From Conus ventricosus (taxonomy: Eukaryota; Mollusca; Gastropoda; Neogastropoda; Conidae): a DNA stretch of 64,000 nt. The notes beneath the pieces were generated by a model that saw nothing but the letters and a program-made list of their open reading frames with translations, had not been told where the DNA came from and did not search any database. Where the stretch lies: assembly GCA_018398815.1 (NCBI GenBank), contig CM031616.1:65059384-65123383 (forward strand), in the 5' to 3' direction. The position numbers and the translations under genes were made by a program. Of this stretch, positions 1-12,382 are shown in pieces (position 1 is the first letter of the stretch; each line of letters begins with the position of its first letter).

Positions 1-30
1 AGTATGGAGAAACTGACAATTAATTTTCTC

Positions 31-121
31 TCTCCTCTCTCTCTCTCTCTCCCCTCTCTCTCTCTCCTCATACACAGAAAAGAGAGAGAGAGAGAGAAAA
101 GAGAGAGAAGGAGAGAGAGAG
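31..121. repeat. (CT)n then (GA)n microsatellite pair
   Basis: A CT-rich block (31-66) is followed by a GA-rich block (79-121). Together they form an imperfect inverted repeat that could fold back on itself. Confidence 0.9.
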
Positions 122-1880
122 AACAAACTCGCAACGAGCGATTAGGATCACTTTAAATTAATAATCGATCCCCCCCTTTTCCAAATGTGTTAAAAATTTT
201 AGATTTAAGCAATAAAATTCATGCACATAGAAATTAACAAAACAACAACGATAATAATAACGATTATAATAGTGAAAATTCTACTACTACTACTACTGCT
301 GTACTATACTACTACTACTGCTACGTTACTACAAATGTGCATTTTCTTAGCACCACATTCCGGCTAGAAGTTTTGATTAAAAAAAGAATATGATAACATC
401 ACCACAACAATACTACTGCTACTGATAATGATGATAAAATGTGCATTTCTTTAAGCGCATTCCAGGTATGCCTTTTAACACAATAACCAGTGGGCCCAAG
501 CATGCACACATTCTTATCCGCGCATGCAATTTTGTGTGTATGCAAACACTACAATTGGCTTTTCCTATTGAAGTAAACACATTCTCGCCTATCTGAACAG
601 CAGACCAGAATACACCCACGAGCACGCACGCGGGCAGGCACGCATACAAAACACACGCGCAAATGAGGCCAAGAACATTGCTTAAATATTTCTTTTTGAA
701 GTTACAAGTAAGAGCTAACAGGCTTTATCTCCACACAAGCACACACATCCGCTTTCTTTGTCTTTAAACTTACCACAAAGTTTCTGTGAATGCAGAAGAC
801 AGAGACGCTAAAACCTAGTGAGTAAGACTGTGAACATAAATGTGTAGTGGCGCTGAATCCTTTATACCACACACAAATCCATTTCAGTGACTGGAATTAG
901 CCGCAGAGTACGGTTAGAAGGGCCGTTTGGAATCTGATCAAAGATTTCGAGAAGGTCATTCCCATTACCCGGATTACGGTTAGAACTCGCTGGCACTTTG
1001 TGTCACATGCCATAATTACCCCCCATGGGAAAAAAAAGTACACGGGGGTATTTTTTTCCAAAGGGATTCTAAATTCTGTTTTTCACCCCATCTGCAACCC
1101 TTTCCCTAATCGTCTTTTTTTTTAATATACTTTTTTTTTTACAATGTAGTTTAGATCCTTATGATTTTTTGATTGTCAAAATGGAAAAAAAGATATAAAA
1201 CGACTTTGCAAAATCGGCAGTTCGGGATTTAAGAGCAGCTTGATTTTACCACCGCTTTGGGGTTTGTTTGTTTGTTTAAAAAAAAAATTAATTTGTTAGA
1301 ACACAACTTCACTCATGGAACAGACTTGTGGCTAAAGAAAAAAGTACAGGGAGAGAAGTCTTTCATGACAATGACTTAACAAATATCTAAAAGAAAGAAA
1401 GCGGAAAAACAAAGAAAAGAAAAAAAGAAAAGAAAAGAAAAAAGAAAGCGAAAAAAAAAACAAAACAATGGACGGTGTGTAATGATAATAATAATGATAA
1501 AAGCAATAATAATAACAATATTGATTTTTAATGGCGTTTAATCTTACATCATAAGCCCTAAGCGCTTACAAAACATAAAAGGTTAAACAAAGAAAAGAAA
1601 CGACAAAAAACAAAAAAACAAAAACGTGAATGGTTGAGTTTTACGTCCTCAAGGCCAAATTGTTCTTTTGCAGTAGCCTTGGGAAAAAACACACCCAACG
1701 AACCCGAAAGGGGTACATTATAAACCATAGATCCATGGACGTGTCATGTGACCTATGATCAGGGATGCCACGTGACTTAAGCGACCCGGACAGAAACTGT
1801 TGAAAATCGGTTGTCAAAACGGATTTTGCAAGTCTGAAAATATGATTCTCACAAGTTTACAGGCCGGTGGAAATAAGCGA

Positions 1881-1909
1881 AGGGTGGGGGTGGGGGTGGG
1901 GGTGGGGGG
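1881..1909 (+). other. Potential G-quadruplex, four G-runs
   Basis: Four runs of three to six G are separated by single T on the plus strand (GGGTGGGGGTGGGGGTGGGG and onward). The pattern fits the usual quadruplex rule of four G-tracts with one-base loops. No gene could be placed beside it. Confidence 0.5.
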
Positions 1910-2648
1910 TAGAAAACGACAATGTGCTCGATTATCTGAATCCAAATTCAGCTTTGTTCCCCCATTTCTTTTTCTTTGTTTCTTTCTTTTTCTTTTTTCT
2001 TTTTTGTTGTTGAGAAATAAACTCCTCAAACCAAGCTAGACTACTGTCCAATCCTTTTCCTGCTTGACTTATATGCTGAAAAATCGTTGTCTCTTTCACT
2101 CAGTCTCTTCATACTATCAAGTCTTTCTCTGCCGAAATCGGGTTTTTAACCAATCGGAACAGGGATCTCCTTTCGCTACGCGCAAGTCGATCACGCGAGG
2201 AAATCTCGCGTAGCCGAGAAAAACTGGGGCTCGAAGGGATCACGTGGAAAGCAGATTGCCAACCACTGGCGATTCTACTCATGGCGGATTTTTTTCTTTC
2301 TTTCTTTTTTCTCTTACAGATTAGTGAGCTTGAAAATGGTATCCTTTGAGCCAGAAACATCGGAGAGATTTTTTTATAATTTTTTTTTCATGTGTGGACT
2401 GAACAGAACAGGATTTCGCTGGACCGGAAACTGAGGCATTTTCAAATTTCTAATCGACCGAATTTCCGGTTTGAACCTGAAAAATGTCATTCCAACCTTT
2501 TGTTTAACAGCCCGGACTCATAGAACACTTTTTTGTTGTTGTTGTTTGTTGTTGTTTTTTGTGGTCGGTCCCAGACTAGAAGTCACGTATTCGGATGCAA
2601 AATCAACCTTTCATGTCTTGCTTTTTCTTGCTTGTTTGCTGGTTTGAT

Positions 2649-2899
<251 letters not shown>

Positions 2900-3019
2900 T
2901 GTGTGTGTTGTTGTTTTTGTTGTTGCTTAGTTGTTTCGATGAACGGGCTACTTTATCAGCGTCATAAACTTGAATCCATGGCACATGTGTACGCTTGCAT
3001 ATGTAAATGTAAGCTCACA

Positions 3020-3078
<59 letters not shown>

Positions 3079-3140
3079 CGCGCGCGTGTATGTGTGTGTG
3101 TGCACATATATAATATATATATATATATATTATATATATA

Positions 3141-3194
<54 letters not shown>

Positions 3195-3218
3195 ATGTGT
3201 TGTATGTGTGTGCGCATG
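3020..3218. repeat. Compound (GT)n-(TA)n-(GT)n microsatellite
   Basis: GT repeats (3020-3103), a TA-rich core (3106-3142) and more GT with TGCG variants (3144-3218). The TA core is self-complementary. Confidence 0.96.
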
Positions 3219-3560
3219 TGTATAGTGGATCTTTAAACTGTTGTAAGCGTACTGTTTCAACTTTAAACAACAACAACCAAAAAATGGTCTACGTGTGAAA
3301 GACACATATTTCAAAAAAGTAGTGGAAAACAAAAAAACAAACAAAAAAGTGAAAATACACAAAAGACCTCACGACTTCACAGTGAAGCCGACAAGAGAGG
3401 TATAATAAGTACCATCAGCTCGCAGGACTGTCAAACGCCAGGGCCTGCTGCACTCGGCAAACCAAGGCCTATGCAAATGCACTCAGGGGGGTACTATTAT
3501 AGGGCGGTTAGGGAATAATCCCAGCAGGAGATTTAGGCTTGTTGGCAAAAGTGATCACAC

Positions 3561-3781
3561 CACACACATGCACACACAAGCACGCACGCAGACACACACA
3601 CGTACACACGCGCGCGCACACACACATACGCATGCACACACACACACACATACACATGCACGCACGCGCGCGCACACACACACACGCTCTATCTCTCCCT
3701 CACACACACATACACGCTCTCTCCCTCACACACACACACACAAACACGCTCTCTCTCTCTCCCTCACACACACGCACGCAC

Positions 3782-3833
<52 letters not shown>
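3561..3833. repeat. (CA)n-rich microsatellite with CACG and CTCT interruptions
   Basis: CA repeats are interrupted by CACGCACG, CGCGCG and CTCTCTCC stretches and end in a pure (CA)n block at 3784-3832. Confidence 0.96.
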
Positions 3834-3835
<2 letters not shown>

Positions 3836-4243
3836 CGCGCCTTTTGTGTGACCGACAGTTCCCTTGAGCCATAACGCACAGATTTGTTTTGCTCCAGAAA
3901 ACAAGGCAATGTTCTCATTGAGGCTGGAACCGTCTACCTGTGGGACCACTTTTTCAGCAGGAGGGGGGTGGGGGCGGTGGCCTGGGGGATGTTTTCAGTT
4001 GAGTGGGGGGTAGAGGCTATTTCACATTGCTGTATTAGCCAGTCGATGGCATGAGGCTACTGTGGAAGAAGTGAGGGCTGGAACGAGTCTAAACAGAAAA
4101 CTTTCCACGAGTTGACGGCAAAGACTCTGGACACAAAATTTCGCAAAGTATCAAGAGAACATCCAATCATTCCTCGGTTGGAGTAGTCACAATATTACTC
4201 AGGGAGTGACGAGCGCGTTAGTCATTTCACTGAATTTACAGCA

Positions 4244-4308
4244 GCACCCACACACACACACACACGCACGGACGCACACACACATGCACGGTACGTACGT
4301 ACGTACGC

Positions 4309-4364
<56 letters not shown>
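4244..4364. repeat. (CA)n, (GTAC)n and 50-plus base poly-C tract
   Basis: CA repeats are followed by a short GTAC array (about 4290-4307) and then an almost pure run of more than 50 C up to 4364. It is the longest mononucleotide tract in the window. Confidence 0.95.
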
Positions 4365-4366
<2 letters not shown>

Positions 4367-4544
4367 CCCACACACTCACACACAAGAGCTCTCAGAACAC
4401 AAAAACACAAATGCTGGATGTCGTGGGTAGGGGCAGGACTAATTTTAGAAGAAAAAAAGCCGCAAGAAAACTTTATACTTCACAACTTTTAACTCAAAAG
4501 GAACCAACGCCCTAGACTGAAATAACGCTTATCTATATGACTCG

Positions 4545-4564
4545 CCCCCCCCCCCCCCCCCCCC
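4545..4564 (+). repeat. Poly-C tract
   Basis: About 20 consecutive C. One of several long poly-C runs that are all C on the plus strand. Confidence 0.95.
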
Positions 4565-4965
4565 TTCCCCCTGTCAAAAGTTGGGAAAATAATTCTGGAC
4601 TTTGTGTTGATCTCATCCGCATAGCCTACTTGTAACTAAGTTTCAATGAAATCACCTCTCCCCCGTACTACAGTACATACCATGCTTGAAATATTCATCC
4701 GTGCAAGTCTCTGTTCTACATGATATCTCGGACACAAAGCAACCAGAGAACAAACTGTTCGACTTCATGTGCTCAATAATAATACTTAGTTGATTTACCA
4801 GTTACTGACTCGAGAACCTTGCACACCACACTCGTCAGACTAACTGGTCTGTGAACTGCGGTGTTACTTGGGCTCCCTTCCTATAGCTGCTGACCATCTG
4901 CCTTCACTCAAGAACTGAAGTATTATACACAAAAGCAACAGTCCTCCAAAGGGAAGAAAACAGTA

Positions 4966-5112
4966 CACAAGATCACAACTCCACTCTTGAAATTTTCGAC
5001 CACGTGGCCTTTTTCAAGAAACAAAACAAAACAAAAACGTAGTTGTATTGTTTTTTTCTCTTGAAAAAGGCCACGTGGCCGAAAATTTGAAGAGTGGAAT
5101 TGTGATCTTGTG
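4966..5112. repeat. Inverted repeat with 53-bp arms
   Basis: Positions 4966-5018 and 5060-5112 are reverse complements with three mismatches in 53 bases, separated by a 41-base A/T-rich spacer. Each arm itself contains a small hairpin built on GGCCACGTGGCC followed by GAAAA. The layout resembles a fold-back element or the paired ends of a retroelement. No protein frame lies between the arms. Confidence 0.9.
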
Positions 5113-5418
5113 AAATATCATAGCTAGCCATTCTGATAGCTTCGTAGCCAGTTTCACTAGGAGTCTTGTCTGGTACCGCTGAGTTAAGTGGGTTTACCGC
5201 CTGCAGTTAATTTTCATCTGCAAAACACTGTCGACATAGCAGTCAGCAAATCCGTCTTCTTATCAGTTGTCACAATTGTTTTAGCGTCATACAAGGTCAG
5301 AAACACAATACCTGTTAGTTTCTATGTGAGGTGACTGCAAGCGGAATTTGAAACAAACTTTAAGGCAAAAATTACTATGCCGCCGAACAAAAGAAATACA
5401 CAGTCACAAGACAAACAT

Positions 5419-5449
5419 GACGCGTTTCGACCTCTTTGGTCTTCTTCAG
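5419..5449 (-). other. Conserved GAAAC hairpin (CTGAAGAAGACC...GGTCGAAACGCGT)
   Basis: On the minus strand a 4-bp stem GACC/GGTC closes a five-base loop and is followed by GAAACGCGT. A near-identical copy lies on the plus strand at 49171-49201. The arrangement CTGAAGA, stem, GAAAC resembles a hammerhead core with one extra A before the stem. It could be a degenerate ribozyme-like motif of a retroelement; that reading is inference. Confidence 0.4.
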
Positions 5450-8250
5450 GCAAGACAAACAACATTCAAGGCAATAGCCTACAAGTGCACACCTAACACC
5501 AAGAACATGAAGCGAATACAAAACAATGAGGGTAACAGTCAGTATGAATCAAAGTTGGTTTCAAAGTGAGGTCACTGCGGGCCGAAATTGAAACAAATTG
5601 AAACACACCTGGTTTTCATTTGTATTCTGGCCGGATCAAAAAGCGTTTAGGTTCTTCTGTGTATTTTAAACAATATACTTTTCTACTTACTGAATTGCAG
5701 CTTTGAGCGCATTTTTTGCTCGTTTTCTTCTAGCTCTGTCACATTTCAGATAGACTTGCCATTTCTGATTTGTAATTATCTTTAAAATGCTTGCGCTTTC
5801 TTCTTAACTCTTGTCTTAGCACTGGGATTTAAACAAAATTTCTTTTCATCAGACTTCATGATAGGGGTGAAGTCACCCCAAAGCCGAATGGACGATATCA
5901 CAACTAGTACCACAGGCTTAAATAACGCCAAAGTTACCTATCTTTGTAACAATATTCTGATCGGTCACAGACTCACCTGGACGTATTCACCTTTGCAATA
6001 GATGTATCTAATCCGGTCCTTTCTGTAATGTTGCATTTGAACTGAAATAACAATGATTGATCGTGATTCCTTCCCACAAGTCTCATGCCTTACGTCAGTA
6101 GTCAGTGCTTCTTCACTTGATAATCAGGTTTCAGATAGCTAGGACCTGTTAGCATCTGAAATGTGTGGGTTTCGTAACATGCCGTACCTGAAATGAGTCC
6201 GTAATTGCCTCCATAAACTAGACATACAGGACGAAGGCAATGTCTTAGAGAACATTCATCCAACCAGGTATATCTGAAGATAATTGAAACCACCAGACTA
6301 GAACGTATGACAGCCCCTCAGTCATCCTAGAGAGAGGCGTATTGACCTGTACACTATTGTCTTTGTCACTGTATAGAGATCAGTGTACTGTACAGACTAG
6401 CAGCCTATCATCCCTTGTGGGTGGAATTTCACACAAACCGACTTGCTTGTAGTCTTGTGCTTAGTATCCAGTGGGTGGGGCCAAATATCCAGAGACTGTC
6501 GTGCCTGTAAAGCCACCCCTTATGACACTGATACTGAACCAGCCAAGTTGGAAAAGTCAAAACCAAACTGCAATTCAGCTGGGGAGGCTCATCTGTCGAA
6601 TGCTAATCGGTTGGCAAGACTGGAAATGCGTATCATATCTGACAGTACATACTCACTCACAGTAACAATCTCATTACGTTTATTGAACCCCGAGTCCGTG
6701 GTTAGCGCAAAAACATTTTACAACCTTACACACAGAACTACTATTGTATAATCCCTGCTTGTCCCCTCGTTTTGACCTTGTGACCTTCATGGTTTTGCCG
6801 CTTCTGACGACCAAGTTTTTGTCCCCCTGACCTTCCTCTTATTTGTGTTCTCCCTATTCTGATCCCTCCCCTCTATCAACTTCCTCACTTCTGCTCCCTC
6901 GTAAAAGATGGATTCTTGACGAGCAAAGCACCAAACTCGCGACTGCTAAGCAGTTTCTTTGTTTTCTTAACCATCTTTTACACATCACTGCCGTTTTCCT
7001 AAGTCACGAGCAATGGGCGTTTGGCTGCTCCTTCTTAACATGTAGTCTTTTTCCACCTTCTGCAACCTTATTTCAACCTTCACCCCCACAGCGCATGCAT
7101 ACACATCTGTCATACATTCAGCATTTGCCTGTCTTCTGGAAGTAACGTCTTCATCGGTGCTAATGGCAGCCGGCACGCCAAACCGAATTAACTCGCCTGT
7201 TCTTTTCTCTCTCTCTCTGCCAGCTCAGCCCCTTGCCTCTGTAGCACCAACGCTTCTACCAGCAACTGCAGCACACTGGCAGAAACCTTCTTGTCAACCT
7301 TCTGGCTTTCAGTGTCTGCTTCCTGACCTGTGCCAACTCGGATATCAACCCAGCTATCACCATCTGGGAAACGCCTCTTTCCTTCCTCCTAAAATCTGGC
7401 AGCACATTAATCTATTTTACTCTGAGCAGGGTTTTCACTGTTCTGACTAAATCAAATGTAAATACTTGATGCGCTGACAAAGGCTGGGTTCTGATGAAGC
7501 CATGCGAGTTTGAGATACAAACGTAATGTTCATATCATTTGCATGCCATTAGCATTGCTGCCTATAGTTTTTGCACAAAAACGCCCATAAAAACTGCTCA
7601 CTGTCACTTTAACATTCTTCGTAATGCAAAAAAAAAAAAAAAAAAAAAAAATCCTGGAGTCAGTTCACTGCTTTATCCTCTATCTGGAAGTGAAATTCAA
7701 GCTCAGTTATTAAAAAATGTGAAGTAGAGGGGTCCCACTGCACGCCCATCTGTCCAGTCAGACCAGTCTCGATGCCATTCCGGTTTTCGATAACCACTCA
7801 AAAGGCACCAAACACAATACAGTCAGCAGTGTACTGTTGTAGAAGACATCCCAAGTTCTTGCCTGATGACCGCTTATTTCTACTGCTGTTCAACCACAAA
7901 GGCCTATATCACTCCCCACAGCAGACTCTTGCACAAGTTGTCGTTCTTGCTATGTCTTCACAACTGCATTTTTCTCTGGAATGAAAAGTTCAGGCCAGAC
8001 ATCCGAGGTTGATGATTAGACAACTTTGGTGTCAGCTGGCTTTTTCTTGACTGGTCGCCGGCATACTAAAAATCTTTAATCACCTATCACCTTTTTATTT
8101 TAATGTGAAATACAAAATACCTTTTTTGTGTTGCTGACACATCCATGTAAGATCATCTTCCCCCTCCCACACACAGACACACTGACTGAAACCAATTTAT
8201 TGTCAGATTAACTCATGGTTGTACTGACAAACACACAGACACATATAAAT
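5450..8250. other. No gene recognised
   Basis: Mixed-composition DNA without a coding-like frame. A poly-A tract sits at 7627-7650. Open frames here are short, lack recognisable domains and do not show paired splice sites. Confidence 0.55.
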
Positions 8251-8263
8251 ATACATATGTGTA

Positions 8264-8298
8264 AGATAAGAGTTATAGCCCAGCCGACCGCAAAGGGC
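8264..8298 (-). mobile_element. 35-bp insertion made of a LINE 3' tail
   Basis: Read on the minus strand, this 35-base segment begins GCCCTTTGCGGTCGGCTGGG and ends in a TTATCT-type tail. It matches the extreme 3' end of the LINE at 32.4-38.0 kb. It is flanked on both sides by the perfect 13-bp direct repeat ATACATATGTGTA (8251-8263 and 8299-8311), as expected of a target-site duplication. It is therefore a real, extremely short retroposed insertion. Confidence 0.8.
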
Positions 8299-8311
8299 AT
8301 ACATATGTGTA

Positions 8312-8382
8312 TGTATATGTATATATATATATGTGTGTATGTGTATGTGTGTGCATGTGTGTGTGTGTGTGTGTGTGTGTGT
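8312..8382. repeat. (TATG)n/(TA)n/(GT)n microsatellite
   Basis: TATG and TA repeats grade into a (GT)n block ending at 8382, directly after the 35-bp insertion's right-hand duplication. Confidence 0.9.
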
Positions 8383-8615
8383 CATTTTTTCCCCCCAATA
8401 GATCGGTTACTGTTAAAAAAAGAATGTTTGATTTTCTACTTGAAATCAAGTTTCATTTGTATGATTCACCACAAATACTTTGTATTGTAGTACTTAGATA
8501 AATATAAGCCAAGATAACTTGTCATACTGAGGTAATTATTGGGCAGGATAGATACATCTGTATAGATCGGGTCTATCCAAGTTCTAATTTTAGTAGTTTG
8601 TTTATATGTACACCT

Positions 8616-8666
8616 CAGCCCTGATGTGGCCCTTTGCGGTCGGCTGGGCTATAAGCAACCTTATCT
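8616..8666 (+). mobile_element. About 51-bp insertion made of a LINE 3' tail
   Basis: The segment begins CAGCCCTGATGTGGCCCTTT and ends TTATCT, matching the 3' end of the LINE at 32.4-38.0 kb. It is bounded by a perfect 13-bp direct repeat TATATGTACACCT at 8603-8615 and 8667-8679. Its left boundary is the same nucleotide as that of the insertion at 20415. Confidence 0.85.
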
Positions 8667-9155
8667 TATATGTACACCTATGCATGAAGAAAGTGCAATC
8701 TTGACAAAACTTAGTTCTTGTTAACAGTATTTCCATACAATATCTAACATGTCTTTTATCAATGTTTAAAGTAGTAACTATGAGTTATCACTATTTTAAA
8801 AAAAAAGGTTGATTTTGTAATTTTGAAAATACTTCTTAGAATGTTTATCATAGATTTACAGCCATTCTTGTTTGGTGCTATCTTCATCCCGCCTGGGAAA
8901 GCTGAAATGATTTTATCAACACTTACAAGTCTAATTATTCTATTACCAAGAAAATGTCAAAATTAAACTAGACCATGCACTCACACACCCACCATTGACA
9001 GAAGGTAATATAATAACATAGACTGACTTTGCTTGTGCATGTGCCCAGAATACATGTGTACATCCAATGCACGTTTGTTCAGTCTCTGGTATCTGAATCG
9101 ATTAGACTTACTTTAATGATAAAAAAGAAATCAGAGAAAATAAGGTACAATGATA

Positions 9156-9520
9156 CCAGCCACCGTGGCGAAGTGGTTAGCGTCATGGACTCCCGGCTGG
9201 GAGGTCGTGGGTTCGAATCCCATCAGAGTCATGTGGGTTTTTCTCTTTTTCTGCCCCGACCGGCTCCTACCCAGAGTTGAGTTTGCTGCAGACTCAGTTG
9301 GGAAGACTGGGACCACACAGTCAACTTTCATCCACTTAATGGATGCGTTTCTGAGAGTGTTGCTCAAATTTCCTGACCAACACTGCAGGTGCCTGTATCT
9401 CTCGGGCCTGGTTGACGCTGGGATATATAATGAAAGGAAGCGTAGAGTACAGCCCTGTCATGTAGTCTCAGACCAAAATGGAAATCTGTAGCATCATCTT
9501 AATCATCCTCATTCTCATTG
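9156..9520 (+). mobile_element. tRNA-derived SINE
   Basis: The 5' part is tRNA-like. A box-A-like segment TGGCGAAGTGGTTAGCG lies near 9167 and a canonical box B GGTTCGAATCC near 9210, at normal tRNA spacing. About 250 bases of non-tRNA body follow, ending in a CATC-rich tail. A diverged copy lies on the minus strand at 39140-39480 and shares both body and tail. This fits a polymerase III-transcribed SINE with a central domain; I cannot name the family. It is not a functional tRNA, because the acceptor end is missing. Confidence 0.8.
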
Positions 9521-10284
9521 ATCAGCATTAAAAAAAAATGTCTCAAGTTCTGTGGCCCTTCATGCCCTGCTCTCATGGTGACCTCAATTTCGATGTCCTC
9601 TCCATGTCTGTGGCCTTGGTTTGGTTCCGTCGGGGTCACCGGTATCGGCGAGTCCATGGGGGCTGTCGTTGGACGGATGTGATGGCGCCCTCCGGAGGGA
9701 GAGCTCACTCACGCCGGCTCCGCGACTAAGCAATTATTGTCGTCAGTAGGGGGCTTAGTAGGTGGTGTCCTGCGTACGTTAGATCAGAACAGGCGCCACT
9801 GAACACAACCAAAGTGACTCGGCAGCAGTGCAGTGCACAGCTTTACATTTCTGTCCTTATTGAGACACTTAGTGAAAGGGCAAACAAACAAGGCTTTACA
9901 CATTTGTAATCCAATATTTTTGTTGCTGTAGTCTGAGCAGAGGCATGTATCAAACTTGTGTACTACTTAACTATGGAAAATTAACTTCCCAGAAAGTGAT
10001 GACGTCATTTTTGCACAATATTGTGTTTGTTGTCATTGTTCTAATATTGCCTGACCACTTGCGTACAAGCTTTCATGCGGCATCTATGTTATCTACAAGA
10101 AAATAAACCCAGTCGAGTTTGGTATTAAAAGAATTGTTGGGAATTCGCCAATTCAGTCATCTCAATAGTGCAGATATATTACATTTTTCGTGACAATAAC
10201 TAATTATCAAACCTACAGCCCCATTTGTAATGGCCGCTCAACCTTGCCGAACGCATTGCTGCCAGACCAGCTATGCACAGATGA
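9521..10284. other. No gene recognised
   Basis: Unique-looking DNA. A GC-richer patch near 9600-9720 has open frames on both strands but no domain and no splice pairing that I can support. Confidence 0.5.
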
Positions 10285-10378
10285 CGAGATAAGATAAGAT
10301 AATGTTGCTTATAGCCCAGCCGACCGCAGAGGGCCACATCAGGGCTGTCACCACGTTAAAATCAACTCACCAGTCATT

Positions 10379-10423
<45 letters not shown>

Positions 10424-10704
10424 CAAACTTTCACACATCTCATTAAATGACATCGTCTACAAACGAACCAGAAACTTTGTTAAAAATCCTTCTTCCGTAA
10501 AATCTCAAATCAGATGAAAAATGTTAATTTCTCTCAAAAACCCAAGGATCACGTCAGGCGGGACATCCCTGAACAGGATCTTCATGGACTCCGCTGTAAA
10601 ATGTTTGTGTCTCACATCATGCAAGTCCCAACACTCTAAAAGAACATGTTTCATTGTGAGTGGTGCATGACATGGAATGCACCACGGAGCTTCTTCACTC
10701 TTTA
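10285..10704 (-). mobile_element. 5'-truncated copy of the Jockey/I-type LINE
   Basis: Read on the minus strand, it matches the last 380 or so bases of the LINE at 32.4-38.0 kb (its 37.62-38.02 kb part). Shared pieces include the stretch around GTGGTGCATTCCATGTCATG, the A/T homopolymer and the (TTATC)n end. It holds a poly-A/(CA)n expansion at 10380-10428 that replaces the poly-T of the longer copy. AGATGAC occurs on both sides (about 10278-10284 and 10705-10711) and may be a short target-site duplication. Confidence 0.85.
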
Positions 10705-11769
10705 AAAGATGACATTCAGTTGGCCGAATACAGTGCGGTTAGCTGGCTTGTGGGGAGCGGCCTGCAGAAAACACCCCTTTCCCTCACCTGCATTCACAGC
10801 TTGGTCTCTGCAGCTGTAAACTCCCCTGCGACTCAAAACTAAGTAACTTGCTCTGAACAGCCGTGAGTGTCTCCTCCGGTGGGTTGCCTCTTGACAACTT
10901 GACATTGACTGCTCCCTGTGAATTGCCGCTGCTGGGGCTGTGGCTGTGGACGGGGTGTCGGAATGAGCAGCGTGTGTGCACTGCCTCTGAGGTGCCGCAG
11001 AGGTTGGGACAGCAAAAAAAAAAAAAAAAAAGTACAATGATAATAAGTATGGATTCAAATAAAATAGAAATTTGGCACACGCAAAGACTGTGACACTTGG
11101 TAACAGTGACCGTAGCTTTGTTCAATACTTCCCGTACTAACAACCTGAGAATAGTACTACTAGTAAAAGTAAACAGTCATTCAATATTCCTCTTATATAA
11201 GTGTTATTCGAAGATGGTGCAAACCTTTCCATTTTCTGTTCTCCGTCTTTCTCGTTTTGTACATGTTCTTATTTGTGTGTGCGTGCGTGCGCGAGTGTGT
11301 ATCATCTCCACATCAAAACCTATGCATTCGTCACAGTGAATAGTACTTGAAACATTTTCAGGAGAGAACCTAAAATTCATGAATAAACTGCAGTGGTCTT
11401 ATGTGACAGTAATCACATGAAGAAGACAGGAGTGTGAATACCTTCATGTGTGTGCATAGTTAAAAATATGACCAATTTCAATGCGGTACTTTTAAAGCAA
11501 AAAAAAAAAAAAAAAAATGTTCATAAGTGGTAACTGATTTCATTATTGCTGTACAGGACCATACTTTATGACAGAAAGTGTTAGATGGTAAAGCTGAAAC
11601 ACATAAAAACAAAAGACAAAGGATTACAATTACTTTTTGTGGATTAGTCTCTAACAAGATCTCTCTCTCTCTTGAAACCTACAAACACATACACTGGACA
11701 ACAGGCCTGTAACATGGTTCCATGATATAGAAGATTAAAAAGACAAGTCCACAAACAATGCAAACATAA

Positions 11770-11775
11770 TTTATT
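11770..11775 (-). terminator. Candidate polyadenylation signal AATAAA, minus strand
   Basis: The minus strand reads GGAAATAAATTATG and then the GT-rich TGTTTGTGGACTTGTC about 15-30 bases further on, the usual layout of a cleavage site. By eye it is the first canonical AATAAA on the minus strand below the FOXM1-like stop at 22448, but it is 10.7 kb away, so linking it to that gene is speculative. Confidence 0.35.
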
Positions 11776-12333
11776 TCCTCATGGAGTCACATTCCTGTGA
11801 CAAACAATCACACCTGAGTTCAGACGAGGAAAAACAAAACAAAAGCAAAACCTACTTGTCTACAGAGACACAAAAACACTGGTTGAAACAAGTGTTTGCT
11901 ATAGTACACACAGAAAAAAAAAACAATTAAAAAAAAAAAGGATTTTGGCACAAATGCACAGTTTGGGGAACAAATTTTGAAAACATTTTTAAACAGGCAC
12001 ACATCTGAAAGAGTGCCCAAGATCAACGTTTAGATGGGGATGGGGGGAGGGGATACCCCAACACAAAACACTGGGAACAGTCTGGAACGAGCAAATGCAC
12101 TAGGTTTGTTAGGAATGACAGTTGAAAACAAAAGTACCACTGATTCAAATACAAGCCAATAATTCAGTCTCAAACTGCCCTCCATGGAATTCTTTACATC
12201 AATCTATAACTAGCTAGCGAAATTCACACAGATGCTCAATGTTGTCTCCATGAACTTTCATGTTATCACCATCACTGACAATACAAAATCCAGTTATACG
12301 ATGAAGCGCTATCTATAAAACATACACAGGTAG

Positions 12334-12336
<3 letters not shown>

Positions 12337-12380
<44 letters not shown>
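12337..12380. repeat. (CA)n microsatellite
   Basis: About 22 uninterrupted CA dinucleotides. Confidence 0.97.

Positions 12381-12382
<2 letters not shown>

Larger units (their letters stand above)
1..2640. other. No gene recognised: AT-rich intergenic DNA
   Basis: The stretch has short A-rich and TAA/TAC-rich low-complexity patches, for example around 240-320, 1376-1462 and 1480-1520, and no coding-like open frame. At 2281-2322 a run of T/C ends in TTACAG, which resembles a plus-strand splice acceptor. No continuing exon could be confirmed after it, because the frames close within about 30 bases. Confidence 0.6.

Noticed and set aside
9160..9232. Functional tRNA gene
   Set aside because: A and B boxes are good, but the acceptor stem does not close and the unit continues into a repeated SINE body.
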